Positions 44,307 to 54,900 of a stretch of 64,000 bases of DNA are shown piece after piece. The position numbers and the translations under genes were made by a program. The stretch is from Muriicola soli. GTDB lineage: Bacteria; Bacteroidota; Bacteroidia; Flavobacteriales; Flavobacteriaceae. How positions within the stretch are numbered: position 1 is the stretch's first letter; each line of letters starts with the position of its first letter. Under the pieces are notes generated by a model, which was not told where the DNA came from, did not search any database, and was given only the letters and a program-made list of their open reading frames with translations. The stretch covers positions 930,001 to 994,000 of the forward strand of contig NZ_CP035544.1 of the NCBI RefSeq assembly GCF_004139715.1. Reading direction: 5' to 3'.

Positions 44307-46541
44307 ATGAGCAGTTTCTTAGCAGAACTTAAAAATCGTAACGTCTACAAGGTAGCCACAGCCTACGCCATCACGGCCTGGCTGTTGATACAGGTTGTAG
44401 ATACCGTGGGCCCTAACCTGGGCTGGCCTGATAACGTGGCGAGTAATTTGATCAAGTTCCTGATCGTGGGCTTCCCCATTGCCCTGGTGTTGACATGGCT
44501 CTACGAGTTCACCCCACAGGGCCTTAAGCGCACCGGGAAGGTGCAGCAAGAGACGGCAGATAACAGGAGGGCCGGGCGGAGGCTTAACCATATCATTATA
44601 GGTGTATTGGGTATTTTGATCTGTTTTTTGCTGGTAGAGCGTGTGTTTTTCGCAGACCGTGTCACGATCAATAAAACCCAGAAGGCCAGTATAGCCGTGT
44701 TGCCTTTCGAGAATCTTAGCGCGGATTCAACCTATGCCTTTTTAGCCAATGCATTACCAGCACGGATCATTGATGAATTGGCCATTATCAGTGGTTTGAG
44801 TGTGACCAACAGGACGTCCTCCTTCGAAGCCAAAAAAACTAATCAGGATATAAAAAAGATTGCCAAATTGCTCGATGTCAATTATCTGCTCGATGGGGAG
44901 TTGCATTACAATCCTTTAACGAACCGTATGAGGATCTCCACCCATCTGATCAACGCTTCTAACGGTTATATCATGTCCTCCAGGACATTTGAAGAGGACT
45001 TCGACAAAGCTCAGGATATTCAGGAAACGGTTACCAGAGAGGTAGCTTCTAACCTGAGGGTACAGTTGATACCCAGAGAGGATGAGGCATTGTCTGACAG
45101 GATTACTGAGAATCAGGAGGTGTATAAGCTTTTTTTGAAAGCCAAAGAGCTCACCATGAACCGGACTGAAAAAGATCTCCTGAAGGCCATCGAGCTGCTG
45201 GAACAGGCCATCGCTATGGAACCTGATTTTGCCGAAGGGCATGCCCAGCTGGTACACGCCCACGGTATGAGAAGGGCCTACGGGAATGCGAGTGGGGAAG
45301 AGGTTCGTCCGAAGATGAAGGAACATCTGGACAGGGCTCTTGAGATCGCTCCTGAAAAGCCGGAGGTTTTATTTGCCAAGGCAAGTTATGAGTTCAGGAC
45401 ACTCAATGATAAGACGAATGTGGTGGAAGACCTGAGGAAAGTTATCGAAAAGAAACCGGGATACGTAGAAGCCCACTACGAGTTGTATAATGCTTTATCA
45501 GCAACGGGTCAACCCGAGCTGGGATTTAAAGCCCTGCAAAAAGTCTTGCAACTTGACCCCGGGAACAGCTTTTACAACGCCATGCTGGCCAGGCATCTGT
45601 TTTTCAGATTTAACGAGTATGAGAAAGCCATTGCGGTCATTGACCGCCAGTTGATGATCGCTCCGGATGCGCCCAATTCTAATCGGCTGGCCTTGTTTAA
45701 ATCCCTTATACTGGCTCAAGTCTATGGGGATCTGGTGGAATCCTTTAAACTGAAATATTGGGAATACAAAAAAGACCCTGCAGAACGTTGGAATTTAAAT
45801 TGGGGACTTTTAGGAGCATTAGATCTGGACCTCTGGCCCTGGTCTGAAAAACTGGCCCGCACCATTCAATTACGGTATTCAGGTTCTGACGCAGTTTGGC
45901 GCAACGTAGGTGCAATTTACCTCTTCAAACGTGATTGGGAGGCTCTAGAGGACCTTACTAATTATGCTTTCGAAAAACAATTGATCACAGAGCAGGAAAT
46001 GCTTCTGGATAAAGTCTATTTAGGCGTCTTGAAAGGTAATTTTAAGGTAGCATTGGACGTTTTTGAGAAAGGTTTCCCAATTTATCACAGTGAGCAAATC
46101 CTTGATGAAGAACTTGCAGGTGAAGATGAAATCAATATGGCCACCTATACCGATCTTCTCAGAATGAATGGGCAAAATGAAAAGGCAGATCGATTTTCTC
46201 AAAAATTCTGTGACTATACGCAAAATAGAATAGCATCCGATCCTGATCTTCACCCTCATAGGAAGAATGACTTGACATTAGATTGTATGTACCTTGCTGA
46301 TCAAAAAGAGGACTTTTTAAAGGAACTAGATGACATCTACTTTGCTAAAAATGATAAAATGGACTGGTTTGTCAACATGAAAACTGGATTCTATTTGCGC
46401 TATGAGAACGACCCGGGATATCAAAAACTCTTTAAAAAAATAGAGGCTGAGGTGCACCGCCAGCGGGCTGAGGTGATCGCTTTCTTAAAAGAACAGGGCG
46501 CCTGGAATCCGGAGTGGAACAAGGAATTGGGGTTGGAATAA
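44307..46541 (+). CDS. Membrane TolB-like/TPR protein, tandem copy 1
   Basis: 744 residues. The N-terminus has two membrane helices (about 13-33 and 46-66) in the pattern NRNVYKVATAYAITAWLLIQVVD, and a third at about 92-112. A TolB-amino-terminal/FlgO-like domain follows (about 123-255; KASIAVLPFENLSADSTYAF). The C-terminal half is TPR repeats ending in EVHRQRAEVIAFLKEQGAWNPEW. The first 100 residues are almost identical to those of the next gene. It starts 26 bp after SusD and is probably cotranscribed. Base composition drops to AT-rich at about 45,900-46,440, then rises again at the conserved tail. Scaffold or sensor function is inferred. Confidence 0.72.
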   Translation: MSSFLAELKNRNVYKVATAYAITAWLLIQVVDTVGPNLGWPDNVASNLIKFLIVGFPIALVLTWLYEFTPQGLKRTGKVQQETADNRRAGRRLNHIIIGVLGILICFLLVERVFFADRVTINKTQKASIAVLPFENLSADSTYAFLANALPARIIDELAIISGLSVTNRTSSFEAKKTNQDIKKIAKLLDVNYLLDGELHYNPLTNRMRISTHLINASNGYIMSSRTFEEDFDKAQDIQETVTREVASNLRVQLIPREDEALSDRITENQEVYKLFLKAKELTMNRTEKDLLKAIELLEQAIAMEPDFAEGHAQLVHAHGMRRAYGNASGEEVRPKMKEHLDRALEIAPEKPEVLFAKASYEFRTLNDKTNVVEDLRKVIEKKPGYVEAHYELYNALSATGQPELGFKALQKVLQLDPGNSFYNAMLARHLFFRFNEYEKAIAVIDRQLMIAPDAPNSNRLALFKSLILAQVYGDLVESFKLKYWEYKKDPAERWNLNWGLLGALDLDLWPWSEKLARTIQLRYSGSDAVWRNVGAIYLFKRDWEALEDLTNYAFEKQLITEQEMLLDKVYLGVLKGNFKVALDVFEKGFPIYHSEQILDEELAGEDEINMATYTDLLRMNGQNEKADRFSQKFCDYTQNRIASDPDLHPHRKNDLTLDCMYLADQKEDFLKELDDIYFAKNDKMDWFVNMKTGFYLRYENDPGYQKLFKKIEAEVHRQRAEVIAFLKEQGAWNPEWNKELGLE

Positions 46542-46562
46542 TCATATAAAAATCAAAGTGCC

Positions 46563-48821
46563 ATGAGCAACTTCTTCGAAGAACTCAAAAACCGCAATGT
46601 CTACAAGGTGGCCACGGCATATGCCATCACGGCCTGGCTTCTCATCCAGGTGGTCGATACCATAGGTCCTAACCTGGGCTGGCCGGAAAACGTGGCGAGC
46701 AATTTGATCAAGATCCTGATCGTGGGCTTCCCCATCGCCCTGGTGCTGACCTGGCTCTACGAGTTCACCCCTCAGGGACTCAAACGCACTGGGAAGGTAC
46801 AGGAAGAAACTTCAGATAACAGGAGGGCAGGGAGAAGGCTCAATCGGATCATCATAGGTACCCTGGCGGTTCTTATCTGCTTTTTGCTTGTAGAACGATT
46901 TTTTATGGCCGGGTACACCACCATCAATGAAAGACAAAAGGCCAGTATAGCCGTACTGCCCTTTGATTACTTAAATAGTTTGAAAGATGAAGAATCACTA
47001 GAGGATCAAAAACTCCTGGCCAGTGCCATTCCCGCTCAGATCCTTAATGAACTGGGACAAATAAGCGGAATGTTTGTTCCGGCCAAGACATCCTGTTGGA
47101 TGTATAAAGATAAAAAGGACAATGTAAAGACCATTGCTAAGGAGCTCGAGGTCAATTACGTATTGGAAGGAAGCATTCAATATATCGGAAGGGGCAGGCG
47201 GATAAAGATTAGTACCCGATTGATCAACGGCAATAACGGGTACACACTTTGGTCTGAAAATTATGAAGATGATCTGGATGAAATAGAGAATATTCAGGAA
47301 AAGATAGGCCGGAAGGTAGTCTCACAATTAAGGGTGCAACTGTTGCCAGCTGAAGAAAAAGCGCTGGCTTCAAAACTCAGTAAGGACCCGGAAGCGTACA
47401 GATTATACTTAAAAGGCAAAGAATATGCAACCCGGGGTACCACCGAAGATCTGGATAAGGCTGTGGATCTGTTAAACCGTGCCCTGGACCTGGACCCTGA
47501 ATTTGCCGAGGCCCATGCAGAACTCAGCCTGGTATATCCTGCTCAGTTTTTCCGGTCTAATCTTGCTAAAGACGAACGTGATGAGAAATTGAAATATCAC
47601 CTGGCAAAAGCATTGGAGTATGGGCCGGAGAAACCGGAAGTCCTGGTGGCCAGTGCCAGACATAAGTTATTTGGAGAATCAAAAGACTCCAGTCTGGTTA
47701 TTGATGAGCTTAGAAAAGCTATTGAGTTAAATCCGAATTATGCAGACGCCTATTTCATTCTGGCGCGAGCTTTAAGTTGGGCCAAACAGAAACCGGAAAT
47801 TTTTTATAAGTATGCTGAAAAGGCGATAGAACTTGACCCATTAAATGACCGAAGAGTGGAGTTTATGGCCAAGGTTTATTTTAACCTCGACAAAGAGCAC
47901 GAGAAAGCGTTTGCTATGATGGATCGGATTATTCAAAAAGACTCTGCTTCCGACGCTGCCCGTTATAAGGCATTGTTCTTAATGCAGGCTCCTTATGGGG
48001 ATATGTCAAAATCTTTTATACTGATACATGAGGCCGGTAAGAAAGAGCCCAATGAGTTGTTCAATTTGAATTACCATCTCATGGGCTCCCTTACTTTGGA
48101 TCTTGTGCCCGTAGCGGAAAAGTACGGACGCCTCTTGCAAATGGCCTATCCCGAGAATGAGGCTCACACTTATGATAACCTTGCAGCGTTATATGAATTC
48201 AAAGGTGAATACAGTAAATGGAAGGAGATGACAGATTTTTGGGCATCAGAAAAGAACTTGGATCAGAAAACTGAAGCAATTAGCAGGGCTTATATTCAAA
48301 TTGGTTTAGGTGATTCTGGGAAGGCAAGAAAAATTTTAGAAGAGGCCTTTCCATATGTAATGGCCAATAATGTCCCAGGCGACAGCATCTCCTATTTTAG
48401 GAGTTACTATGACGAACTGATCCTGTATGCAGAATTACTGAGGCTTGAGGAGGACTCTGAAAAGGCGGACATTCTGTCAAATGCTATTTGTGAATTTTAT
48501 AGAATGGGCCCAAGTAAGAATGAAAGAGCTCCCCTGGATGTTAAAAACGAAGTTCTGTTAGATTGCTACTATTTTTCCAATGACACTATAAAATTCGTAG
48601 AATCCCTAGAAGACCGGTTCTTCAAACAGAAAGACCGGCAAAAGGTATTTCTGAACATTAAACAAAAGTGGTATCAACGATTTGAAAACCAAAAGGATGT
48701 TAAAGCACTCTTCGAACGAATAACCCAAGAAACCCACCGCATGCGCGCTGAGGTCATCGAATACCTAAAGGAAGAAGGAGACTGGGATCCTGCCTGGGAC
48801 AAGGAACTGGGGTTGGAATAA
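46563..48821 (+). CDS. Membrane TolB-like/TPR protein, tandem copy 2
   Basis: 752 residues, same layout as the gene before it: membrane helices at about 13-33, 46-66 and 92-112, a TolB-like domain (about 123-265; KASIAVLPFDYLNS) with a short insertion relative to its neighbours, then TPR repeats and the shared tail ITQETHRMRAEVIEYLKEEGDWDPAWDKELGLE-like end. The gap to the preceding gene is 21 bp. The TolB-like domain here binds no known ligand by sequence. The set of three paralogues plus the AraC/TPR protein with the same tail suggests a family that recognises a common partner. Confidence 0.72.
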   Translation: MSNFFEELKNRNVYKVATAYAITAWLLIQVVDTIGPNLGWPENVASNLIKILIVGFPIALVLTWLYEFTPQGLKRTGKVQEETSDNRRAGRRLNRIIIGTLAVLICFLLVERFFMAGYTTINERQKASIAVLPFDYLNSLKDEESLEDQKLLASAIPAQILNELGQISGMFVPAKTSCWMYKDKKDNVKTIAKELEVNYVLEGSIQYIGRGRRIKISTRLINGNNGYTLWSENYEDDLDEIENIQEKIGRKVVSQLRVQLLPAEEKALASKLSKDPEAYRLYLKGKEYATRGTTEDLDKAVDLLNRALDLDPEFAEAHAELSLVYPAQFFRSNLAKDERDEKLKYHLAKALEYGPEKPEVLVASARHKLFGESKDSSLVIDELRKAIELNPNYADAYFILARALSWAKQKPEIFYKYAEKAIELDPLNDRRVEFMAKVYFNLDKEHEKAFAMMDRIIQKDSASDAARYKALFLMQAPYGDMSKSFILIHEAGKKEPNELFNLNYHLMGSLTLDLVPVAEKYGRLLQMAYPENEAHTYDNLAALYEFKGEYSKWKEMTDFWASEKNLDQKTEAISRAYIQIGLGDSGKARKILEEAFPYVMANNVPGDSISYFRSYYDELILYAELLRLEEDSEKADILSNAICEFYRMGPSKNERAPLDVKNEVLLDCYYFSNDTIKFVESLEDRFFKQKDRQKVFLNIKQKWYQRFENQKDVKALFERITQETHRMRAEVIEYLKEEGDWDPAWDKELGLE

Positions 48822-48839
48822 ATTCTTTAACTTGAGGTG

Positions 48840-51065
48840 ATGAGCAATTTCTTCGAAGAACTCAAAACGCGAAATGTCTACAAGGTGGCTACCGCCTATA
48901 CGGTAACCGCCTGGTTACTTATGCAGGTCGTGGGAACCCTTGCGAACAATCTCCGCTGGCCTGCCAGTATTGCTGAGACCTTTACGCTTATCTTAATAGC
49001 TGGTTTTCCTATTGCATTAATATTAACGTGGCTCTATGAATTTACACCCAAAGGCATAAAGCGAACCGGTAAAATACAGCAAGATACTTTTGATAATCGC
49101 AAGGCAGGACGCAGATTGAACAGAGTGATTATTGGCACATTGGCAATCACCTTGTGTTTCATGCTGGTAGAGCGATTCTTCTTTGCTGGTCGTACAACAA
49201 TCAATAAAAAACAGAAAGCCAGTATTGCAGTACTGCCATTCGTTAACATGAGCAGTGATGCGGAAAATGCCTATTTCGCAGATGGTCTAACTGAGTCTAT
49301 CTTGGACAAACTAGCCAAAATAAGTGGTATGCAGGTTACTGCCCGAACCTCTTCCTTTAAATTCAAAGACAAGAATGAGGATGTCCGTGATATTGGTCAA
49401 CAACTATCAGTCAACTATATTTTGGAAGGAAGTGTGCAGTACGATCGCAGGAGCAATCGAATCCGGATCACAGCCCAATTGATCAATGCCAATAATGGGT
49501 ATCATTTGTCGTCAGACTCCTATGAAGACAATTTTGATGAAATTTTCAGACTTCAGGAAGATGTTAGTCGCAAAATAGCCTCAAAGCTCCAGGTACGCTT
49601 ACTGCCACAAGAGGAGAGGGAGCTGGCTTCCGAGCTTACAGGGAATAAGGATGCCTATAAGTTATACCTGGAGGCAAGAACATATTCTGTAAAAAGGGAT
49701 GATAAAAATCTTGAGAAAGCCATTAATCTGCTCAACCAGGCTCTTGAAATAGACCCAGAGTTCGCGGAAGCCCATGCTGAGCTCAGTTTTCTGTACCCGC
49801 AGCGTTTCTTTTATGGCAACTTAAGTAAAGAAGTAAGGGACGAAAAGATGGATTTCCATCTTCGAGAAGCCGTAAGACTGGCTCCAAACAAGGCTGAGGT
49901 CCTTCTCGCTGAAGCCAGATATAACTCTCGAGGCAGATGGGATTCAAGTTTGGTGATTTCCAAAACAAGAAAAGCTATCGAGCTTCAACCTAGTAATGCT
50001 GATGCCCATTTTCTTCTTTTCCAGGCCTTAGGTAGGGCAGGACAGATGGAACTACGTATAGCAAGTTTGGATAAGGCTGTAACGCTAGATCCCTTCAATA
50101 GTACGTTTTTGTCGGCATGGGCCCGTTTGTATTTTTACCAGCTAAAACAACCCGAAAAAGGATTGCAAGCCATGAATAAAGTAATAGCCAATGATTCGTC
50201 TTATTTACTTGCAGCCGTTGGGAAAATGAATATGCTTACGTACGAACCCTATGGAGATCTTGCTCAGGCATTCACGTCCTACCATCAAATTACGCAAAAG
50301 AACCCATACGAAAGACCCAATCCCTTATTAGTGACTTCCTTGGATTTAGATTTAGACCCCGTTTCGGATAAGTATGCGCGCTATCAGCAAATGAATTACC
50401 CGGATAATGAGGATCATACGTTCGGAAACATACTTTTCCTTCATTCGTTAAAAAAGGAGTACGAACTTGCAAGGGACTGGATCCTTTTTTGGGAAAAAGA
50501 AAAAAACCTCGATCCCGAATTGGCTGCTCTTCATCTGGCGTATTTGGAATGGAAAAAAGGGGATCATAGCGGTCTGTATGCCCTTCTCGATAAATGGAAT
50601 CCAAAATTTAGAGATGCCAGTATTACCTCTTCAGATCTAGATGGAGACAGCGCACGTGATTTGATTGATTATATCAACATTCTAAGGATGACAAACGATA
50701 AATCCCTCGCTGATAATCTCGCCGCAATTCTTTGTGAATACTACCAGAACAGGATAGATGATAACCCATATCTAATTTCAATAGGTAAAGAACGAATGCT
50801 CATGGATTGCTATTACGCTTCAGATGACATTCAAAATTTTCTGGATGTCTTGAATACCAGTTATTTCGTTCATAAAAATAAGGATGGAGTATTCAGTGAA
50901 CTCAGGTACGGAACCTACGATAGGTTCAATCAAAATGCAGAATTCAGGGCTTTAAAGAACAGAATAATTGAGGATACCCATCGAATGCGAGCCGAAGTCA
51001 TCACTTACTTGAAAGAAGAAGGCGAATGGGATCCCGACTGGGATAAGGAGCTGGGGCTAGATTAA
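48840..51065 (+). CDS. Membrane TolB-like/TPR protein, tandem copy 3
   Basis: 741 residues from ATG at 48840 (a GTG lies just before it). It has the same order of membrane helices, TolB-like domain (about 122-255; KASIAVLPFVNMSSDAENAYFADGLTESILDKLAKISG, the most canonical of the three) and TPR repeats, with the shared tail EDTHRMRAEVITYLKEEGEWDP. It is more diverged in DNA and more AT-rich than the other two. The spacing to the preceding gene is 18 bp, so all three are likely in one operon behind SusC/SusD. No terminator is evident before the convergent gene at 51104. Confidence 0.72.
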   Translation: MSNFFEELKTRNVYKVATAYTVTAWLLMQVVGTLANNLRWPASIAETFTLILIAGFPIALILTWLYEFTPKGIKRTGKIQQDTFDNRKAGRRLNRVIIGTLAITLCFMLVERFFFAGRTTINKKQKASIAVLPFVNMSSDAENAYFADGLTESILDKLAKISGMQVTARTSSFKFKDKNEDVRDIGQQLSVNYILEGSVQYDRRSNRIRITAQLINANNGYHLSSDSYEDNFDEIFRLQEDVSRKIASKLQVRLLPQEERELASELTGNKDAYKLYLEARTYSVKRDDKNLEKAINLLNQALEIDPEFAEAHAELSFLYPQRFFYGNLSKEVRDEKMDFHLREAVRLAPNKAEVLLAEARYNSRGRWDSSLVISKTRKAIELQPSNADAHFLLFQALGRAGQMELRIASLDKAVTLDPFNSTFLSAWARLYFYQLKQPEKGLQAMNKVIANDSSYLLAAVGKMNMLTYEPYGDLAQAFTSYHQITQKNPYERPNPLLVTSLDLDLDPVSDKYARYQQMNYPDNEDHTFGNILFLHSLKKEYELARDWILFWEKEKNLDPELAALHLAYLEWKKGDHSGLYALLDKWNPKFRDASITSSDLDGDSARDLIDYINILRMTNDKSLADNLAAILCEYYQNRIDDNPYLISIGKERMLMDCYYASDDIQNFLDVLNTSYFVHKNKDGVFSELRYGTYDRFNQNAEFRALKNRIIEDTHRMRAEVITYLKEEGEWDPDWDKELGLD

Positions 51066-51103
51066 AGCTATCTGTCGATAAGAACAAAGGGAATCTCTCT
51101 TTT

Positions 51104-51517
51104 CTAAGGCCGCTCCCATCCAAAATGCTCCTTTACCATGGCCTTTACCTGATTTTCCGTCATACTATCCGCTGTTTTGACCGCCTGTATTTTGGCTCCT
51201 ATCTCCGCGTATCTTTCATGCATCTCTTTGGCAAATTTATCCTTCACCTCTGCAGGGCCGAAGATGGAGATGACATCCGCCTTTTTGACCGTGTCTGCCA
51301 GTTTTGCAAAATACTCCCGCAACTGGTGCTTTTCCCGCTCCAGATAACGGCTGTCCTGTACTACCTGCTGGGGTCCCCAGCGGGTCTTGGAACGAGAGCC
51401 ACCCCTGACGTTGTAGAACTCCATCTCGGATTCTATGGTCTTAAAGTGTTCTTTCTCACTCTCAAGCGTAACGATATGTGCCTTTTCCTTATCGATCCAG
51501 ATTCCAACTTTTTTCAT
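51104..51517 (-). CDS. Small conserved cytoplasmic protein, possibly eRF1-like fold
   Basis: 137 residues from ATG at 51517 (MKKVGIWIDKEKAHIVTLE); a longer frame to 51559 is unlikely because its extra N-terminus is atypical. No signal peptide. The start (a beta strand with WIDKEKAHIV) and the later segment VISIFGPAEVKDKFAKEMHERY resemble the RNase-H-like/eRF1 domain 2 arrangement seen in a group of bacterial stress proteins, but the similarity is weak. It is a single gene between the TPR cluster and glycerate kinase. I cannot assign a function. Confidence 0.6.
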   Translation of the reverse strand: MKKVGIWIDKEKAHIVTLESEKEHFKTIESEMEFYNVRGGSRSKTRWGPQQVVQDSRYLEREKHQLREYFAKLADTVKKADVISIFGPAEVKDKFAKEMHERYAEIGAKIQAVKTADSMTENQVKAMVKEHFGWERP

Positions 51518-51722
51518 GATAGTATTTTTTATTATTACTATTATTCCCCTTCTGCTCAATGAATTACGTCAAATTACAACTTATAGAAGGAGGATAAAAT
51601 GATAATTGTCATCCTATCAACCCAATTGATCTTTTCTTTTTAATAGGTCTGTCCCAACTATTGTTTATTTTAATGCGATGATTAAGTTGAAACTATTACG
51701 TTCCTTCTAAGCCGTTTTACAA

Positions 51723-52856
51723 ATGAAGAAGATTGTGATTGCCCCGGATAAATTTAAAGGCTCGCTCACGGGACTGGAATTCTGTGAGGCGGCAGAAACG
51801 GGTTTAAGGCAAGTTTTTAATGAAGTGGAGATCATCAAAGCTCCCCTGGCCGATGGTGGCGACGGGACCATCGAAGTGGTTCGTTACTACCTCAATGCCG
51901 ATACCGTTGAAGTTACGGTTAATGATCCTCTTTTCAGACCCATTAAGGCTACCTACCTGTTTTCGAAATCCTCAGGAACCGCTTATATAGAAATGGCAGA
52001 GGCATCCGGACTCAAGGTCCTCAAGGACCATGAAAGGAACTGTATGCAAACCACTACCCTGGGAACAGGACAACTTCTTGCAGATGCCCTTGGTAAAGGA
52101 GCTAAAGAAATTATTCTGGGCATAGGTGGCAGTGCCACCAATGATGCCGGGATGGGTATGGCTACAGCCCTGGGCTTTAAATTCCTGGACAAGGAGGGAG
52201 ATATCCTAAGTCCGGTGGGAGCCAACCTGATCCAAGTGGCAACTATTGATACTGCGGATGTTCTACCCCAACTGAAAGACCTGGTAGTAAGGGTAGCCTG
52301 TGATGTCACCAATCCGCTTTACGGCCCTAATGGAGCAGCCCGTATTTACGCCGCTCAGAAAGGGGCGTCTGAAGGAGAGATAGACCAATTGGACGAGGGT
52401 TTAAAGCGTTTTGCCAGGTTTCTTGAAAAAGACTTTAATATTGATGTTCAGCAAATTGCCGGGGCAGGAGCCGCGGGTGGGATGGGAGCCGCTGCCGTTG
52501 TTTTTCTCAACGCTGAACTTAGCTCAGGGATTGAACTGGTAAAGGATCTGGCCAATTTTGAAGAGATGATCACCGGAGCCGACTGGATTATTACCGGAGA
52601 AGGAAAGCTCGATGAACAGACTCTTTCCGGTAAGGCCGTTAAGGGGGTATTGGAATCGGCAAAAAGAGAAAGCATCCCTGTTGCTGCTTTTTGTGGAATT
52701 ATCGAAGTCTCGGCAAGCACTGCAGAAAAACTGGGACTCTCCTATACTGTTTCAGTTTCCAGTAATATGCCTAACCTTGAAATCGCATTAAAACGCAGTT
52801 ATGAGAATGTCGTAAAAGCAGCGGCCGATTTTGCCCATAAACTGAATAATACCTAG
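51723..52856 (+). CDS. Glycerate kinase
   Basis: 377 residues, typical of the GlxK/GarK family, which phosphorylates D-glycerate to 2-phosphoglycerate with ATP and links glyoxylate or sugar-acid breakdown to glycolysis. Signature stretches are present: APDKFKGSLTGLEFCEA at the N-terminus, PLADGGDGTIEVV, and GIGGSATNDAGMGMATALGFKF. The late segment DWIITGEGKLDEQTLSGKA is also characteristic. It stands alone, with no glyoxylate-pathway neighbour. No terminator was recognised in the 204 bp that follow, and no gene is visible there. Confidence 0.93.
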   Translation: MKKIVIAPDKFKGSLTGLEFCEAAETGLRQVFNEVEIIKAPLADGGDGTIEVVRYYLNADTVEVTVNDPLFRPIKATYLFSKSSGTAYIEMAEASGLKVLKDHERNCMQTTTLGTGQLLADALGKGAKEIILGIGGSATNDAGMGMATALGFKFLDKEGDILSPVGANLIQVATIDTADVLPQLKDLVVRVACDVTNPLYGPNGAARIYAAQKGASEGEIDQLDEGLKRFARFLEKDFNIDVQQIAGAGAAGGMGAAAVVFLNAELSSGIELVKDLANFEEMITGADWIITGEGKLDEQTLSGKAVKGVLESAKRESIPVAAFCGIIEVSASTAEKLGLSYTVSVSSNMPNLEIALKRSYENVVKAAADFAHKLNNT

Positions 52857-53060
52857 CTGAAGATATTTTAATCCTTTCAATGATATTTAAGAGTATTATG
52901 CGCATTCATAGTGACAACTCATCTTAAAAGTGAGCGATGACTTCAGCTTGTAATCTTGAAAAAAATAATTTACTTCCGCTTCATCAATTAATTTGTCGAG
53001 AAAAAGTCATGGCTTAGAGAAAGGGATTGTCAATTCTAGGTGTGATTTTCAGTAGGTATT

Positions 53061-54892
53061 TTAAGCTGTTACTTCAGATATCCTGCCTTCAATGAAATAC
53101 ATATCCATTTCTCCTCTGTTCTTAATGGCAATCACGCCCCTTGGAGTGCAAATAAACTCCTTTTTTACAAGGTGGTAGGTCATTTCACTTATATTGATCT
53201 TGCCAGCTTGAGACATAGATTCCATCCGTGCAGCTACATTAACGGCATCCCCCCAGATATCATAAGCGAACTTGTGAGTTCCCACTACACCCGCCACGAC
53301 GGGACCCGAGTTGATCCCAATGCGAATATCAAAACTGAGCTCTGTTGCCTTGATATCATTTTTGGTCTCTTCCACAAAAGCCACAATATCGAGCGCTGCA
53401 GAGACCATCCTGACTGCGTGGTTTTTCTCCTCCCCGTGCAATCCGCCAACACACATATAGGAATCTCCTATGGTCTTGATTTTCTCCAGGCCATAATTTT
53501 CTATAATGGCGTCAAATTTAGAGAAATAGAAATCGATGGTCTCCACCAGGGCTTCGGGGGAAAGGTCTTCAGAGTAACTTGTAAAGCCCTTGAAATCTGT
53601 GAAGAGGACGGTCACAGATTCATATTTCCTGGCTTTCACCTTTCCATATTCTTTGAGTTCCAGTGCCGTTTCTTCAGGCAAATATTGAGTAACAGATTAT
53701 CTGATCGTTCTTTTTCTTTTTCTATGATCTTTTTGGTTTTGCGAACAAATTGATTTCGCCTGTATAAACCAAAAGCCAACAGGCCGATAAGAATGAGACC
53801 TGCACTGGTAGCGATTGAAATATTGCGCTGGTTTATTCGCCTCTGATCAGCCAGGTCGAGCTCAATCTGCTTCTGAGACACCTCGTAATCTGTCCGCAGA
53901 TCGGCCATTTTTTGAACTTCTGCAATATTATTGACACTATCTCTATATACTACATATTCCTTGTAGTGATTATATGCAGAACGAGGATCATTCTGAAGGT
54001 CGAAGATTTCGGCTAACTTGAGGTTAGCCTGGCTAATCTGATCTTTCAGGCCGTACTGCTGGGCCAGATCCAGGCTGCGGTAGACATAGCTTTTTGCCGT
54101 ATTAATATCATTCTTTTCCAGGTAGATGTCTGCCATGTATATAAGATATACGGAAATAGGATAATAATCTTCCAATTCAATCAACACATTTATTGCCTGG
54201 TTCATGGCAGATTCTGCACGGGCATTGTCTCCCATGGCAGCATATACCATTCCCGTATTGCCTAGAGTATAGGCTGATCCCAAAGTGTATTTTAAATCCT
54301 TAAATAGTTGTTCAGCCTCTTGATTGTAGAGTAAGGCAGAATCGTATTTTTTGGAATAAAAATATTCCTCTCCTGCATTTAATAAAGTTCCGGCGAGTGA
54401 TGCGCTATCAGTTGTTTGCCTTAGAATTGAAATTGCCTTGTTGTAATACATCATGGCATTGTCTTCGCTGCCTATCTCCGAATACACTCCTGCAATGGAG
54501 GTATAGAGTTTTCCTTCGGTTGAAATATCCTTAATCTTAACTGCGTAGGCGATTCCCTCAAAATAAGATTTCAGAGCAGCAGCCAGGTTACCCAGTCTTA
54601 TTTCGGCATTGCCTTTCTGCAGATAACCATCGATCAGAAGTGATGTCAATGAGTCCTGCTTTGCCAGAGTTATCAGCCTTTCTGAAAATTCCCTGGCCAA
54701 AACCGGATCCGTTTCTTCCACGGCAACAATCTTTAGTCTCTCGAGGTACAATGAATCGATTGTAGGATTAGACTCAAGCAGAATCTTTATGCTATCAGAA
54801 GTATTCTGATCCTGTGCATGAAGACACATTTGTGCAAAGAAAAAAAAGCCTATAAAAATATAGGCTGAATAGTAAAAGCTTTTATGTCTCAA
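53061..54892 (-). pseudogene. TPR-adenylate/guanylate cyclase, frameshifted
   Basis: The frame breaks at AAA (53680-53682; TTT in the gene). With one more T the product is about 610 residues and reads LLLNI then LPEETALELKEYG, the normal linker of class III cyclases. Order: signal peptide (about 1-27), TPR repeats (about 60-330), one membrane helix (about 370-390), coiled linker, then a class III cyclase domain. The cyclase shows metal-binding Asp in VLFTDFKGFTSY, a second Asp in KTIGDSYMCVGG, and the transition-state Asn/Arg in DAVNVAARMES. It would make cAMP or cGMP in the cytoplasm in response to an outside TPR-sensed cue. A small gene lies 8 bp upstream. Confidence 0.83.
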
Positions 54893-54900
54893 TACAAATC

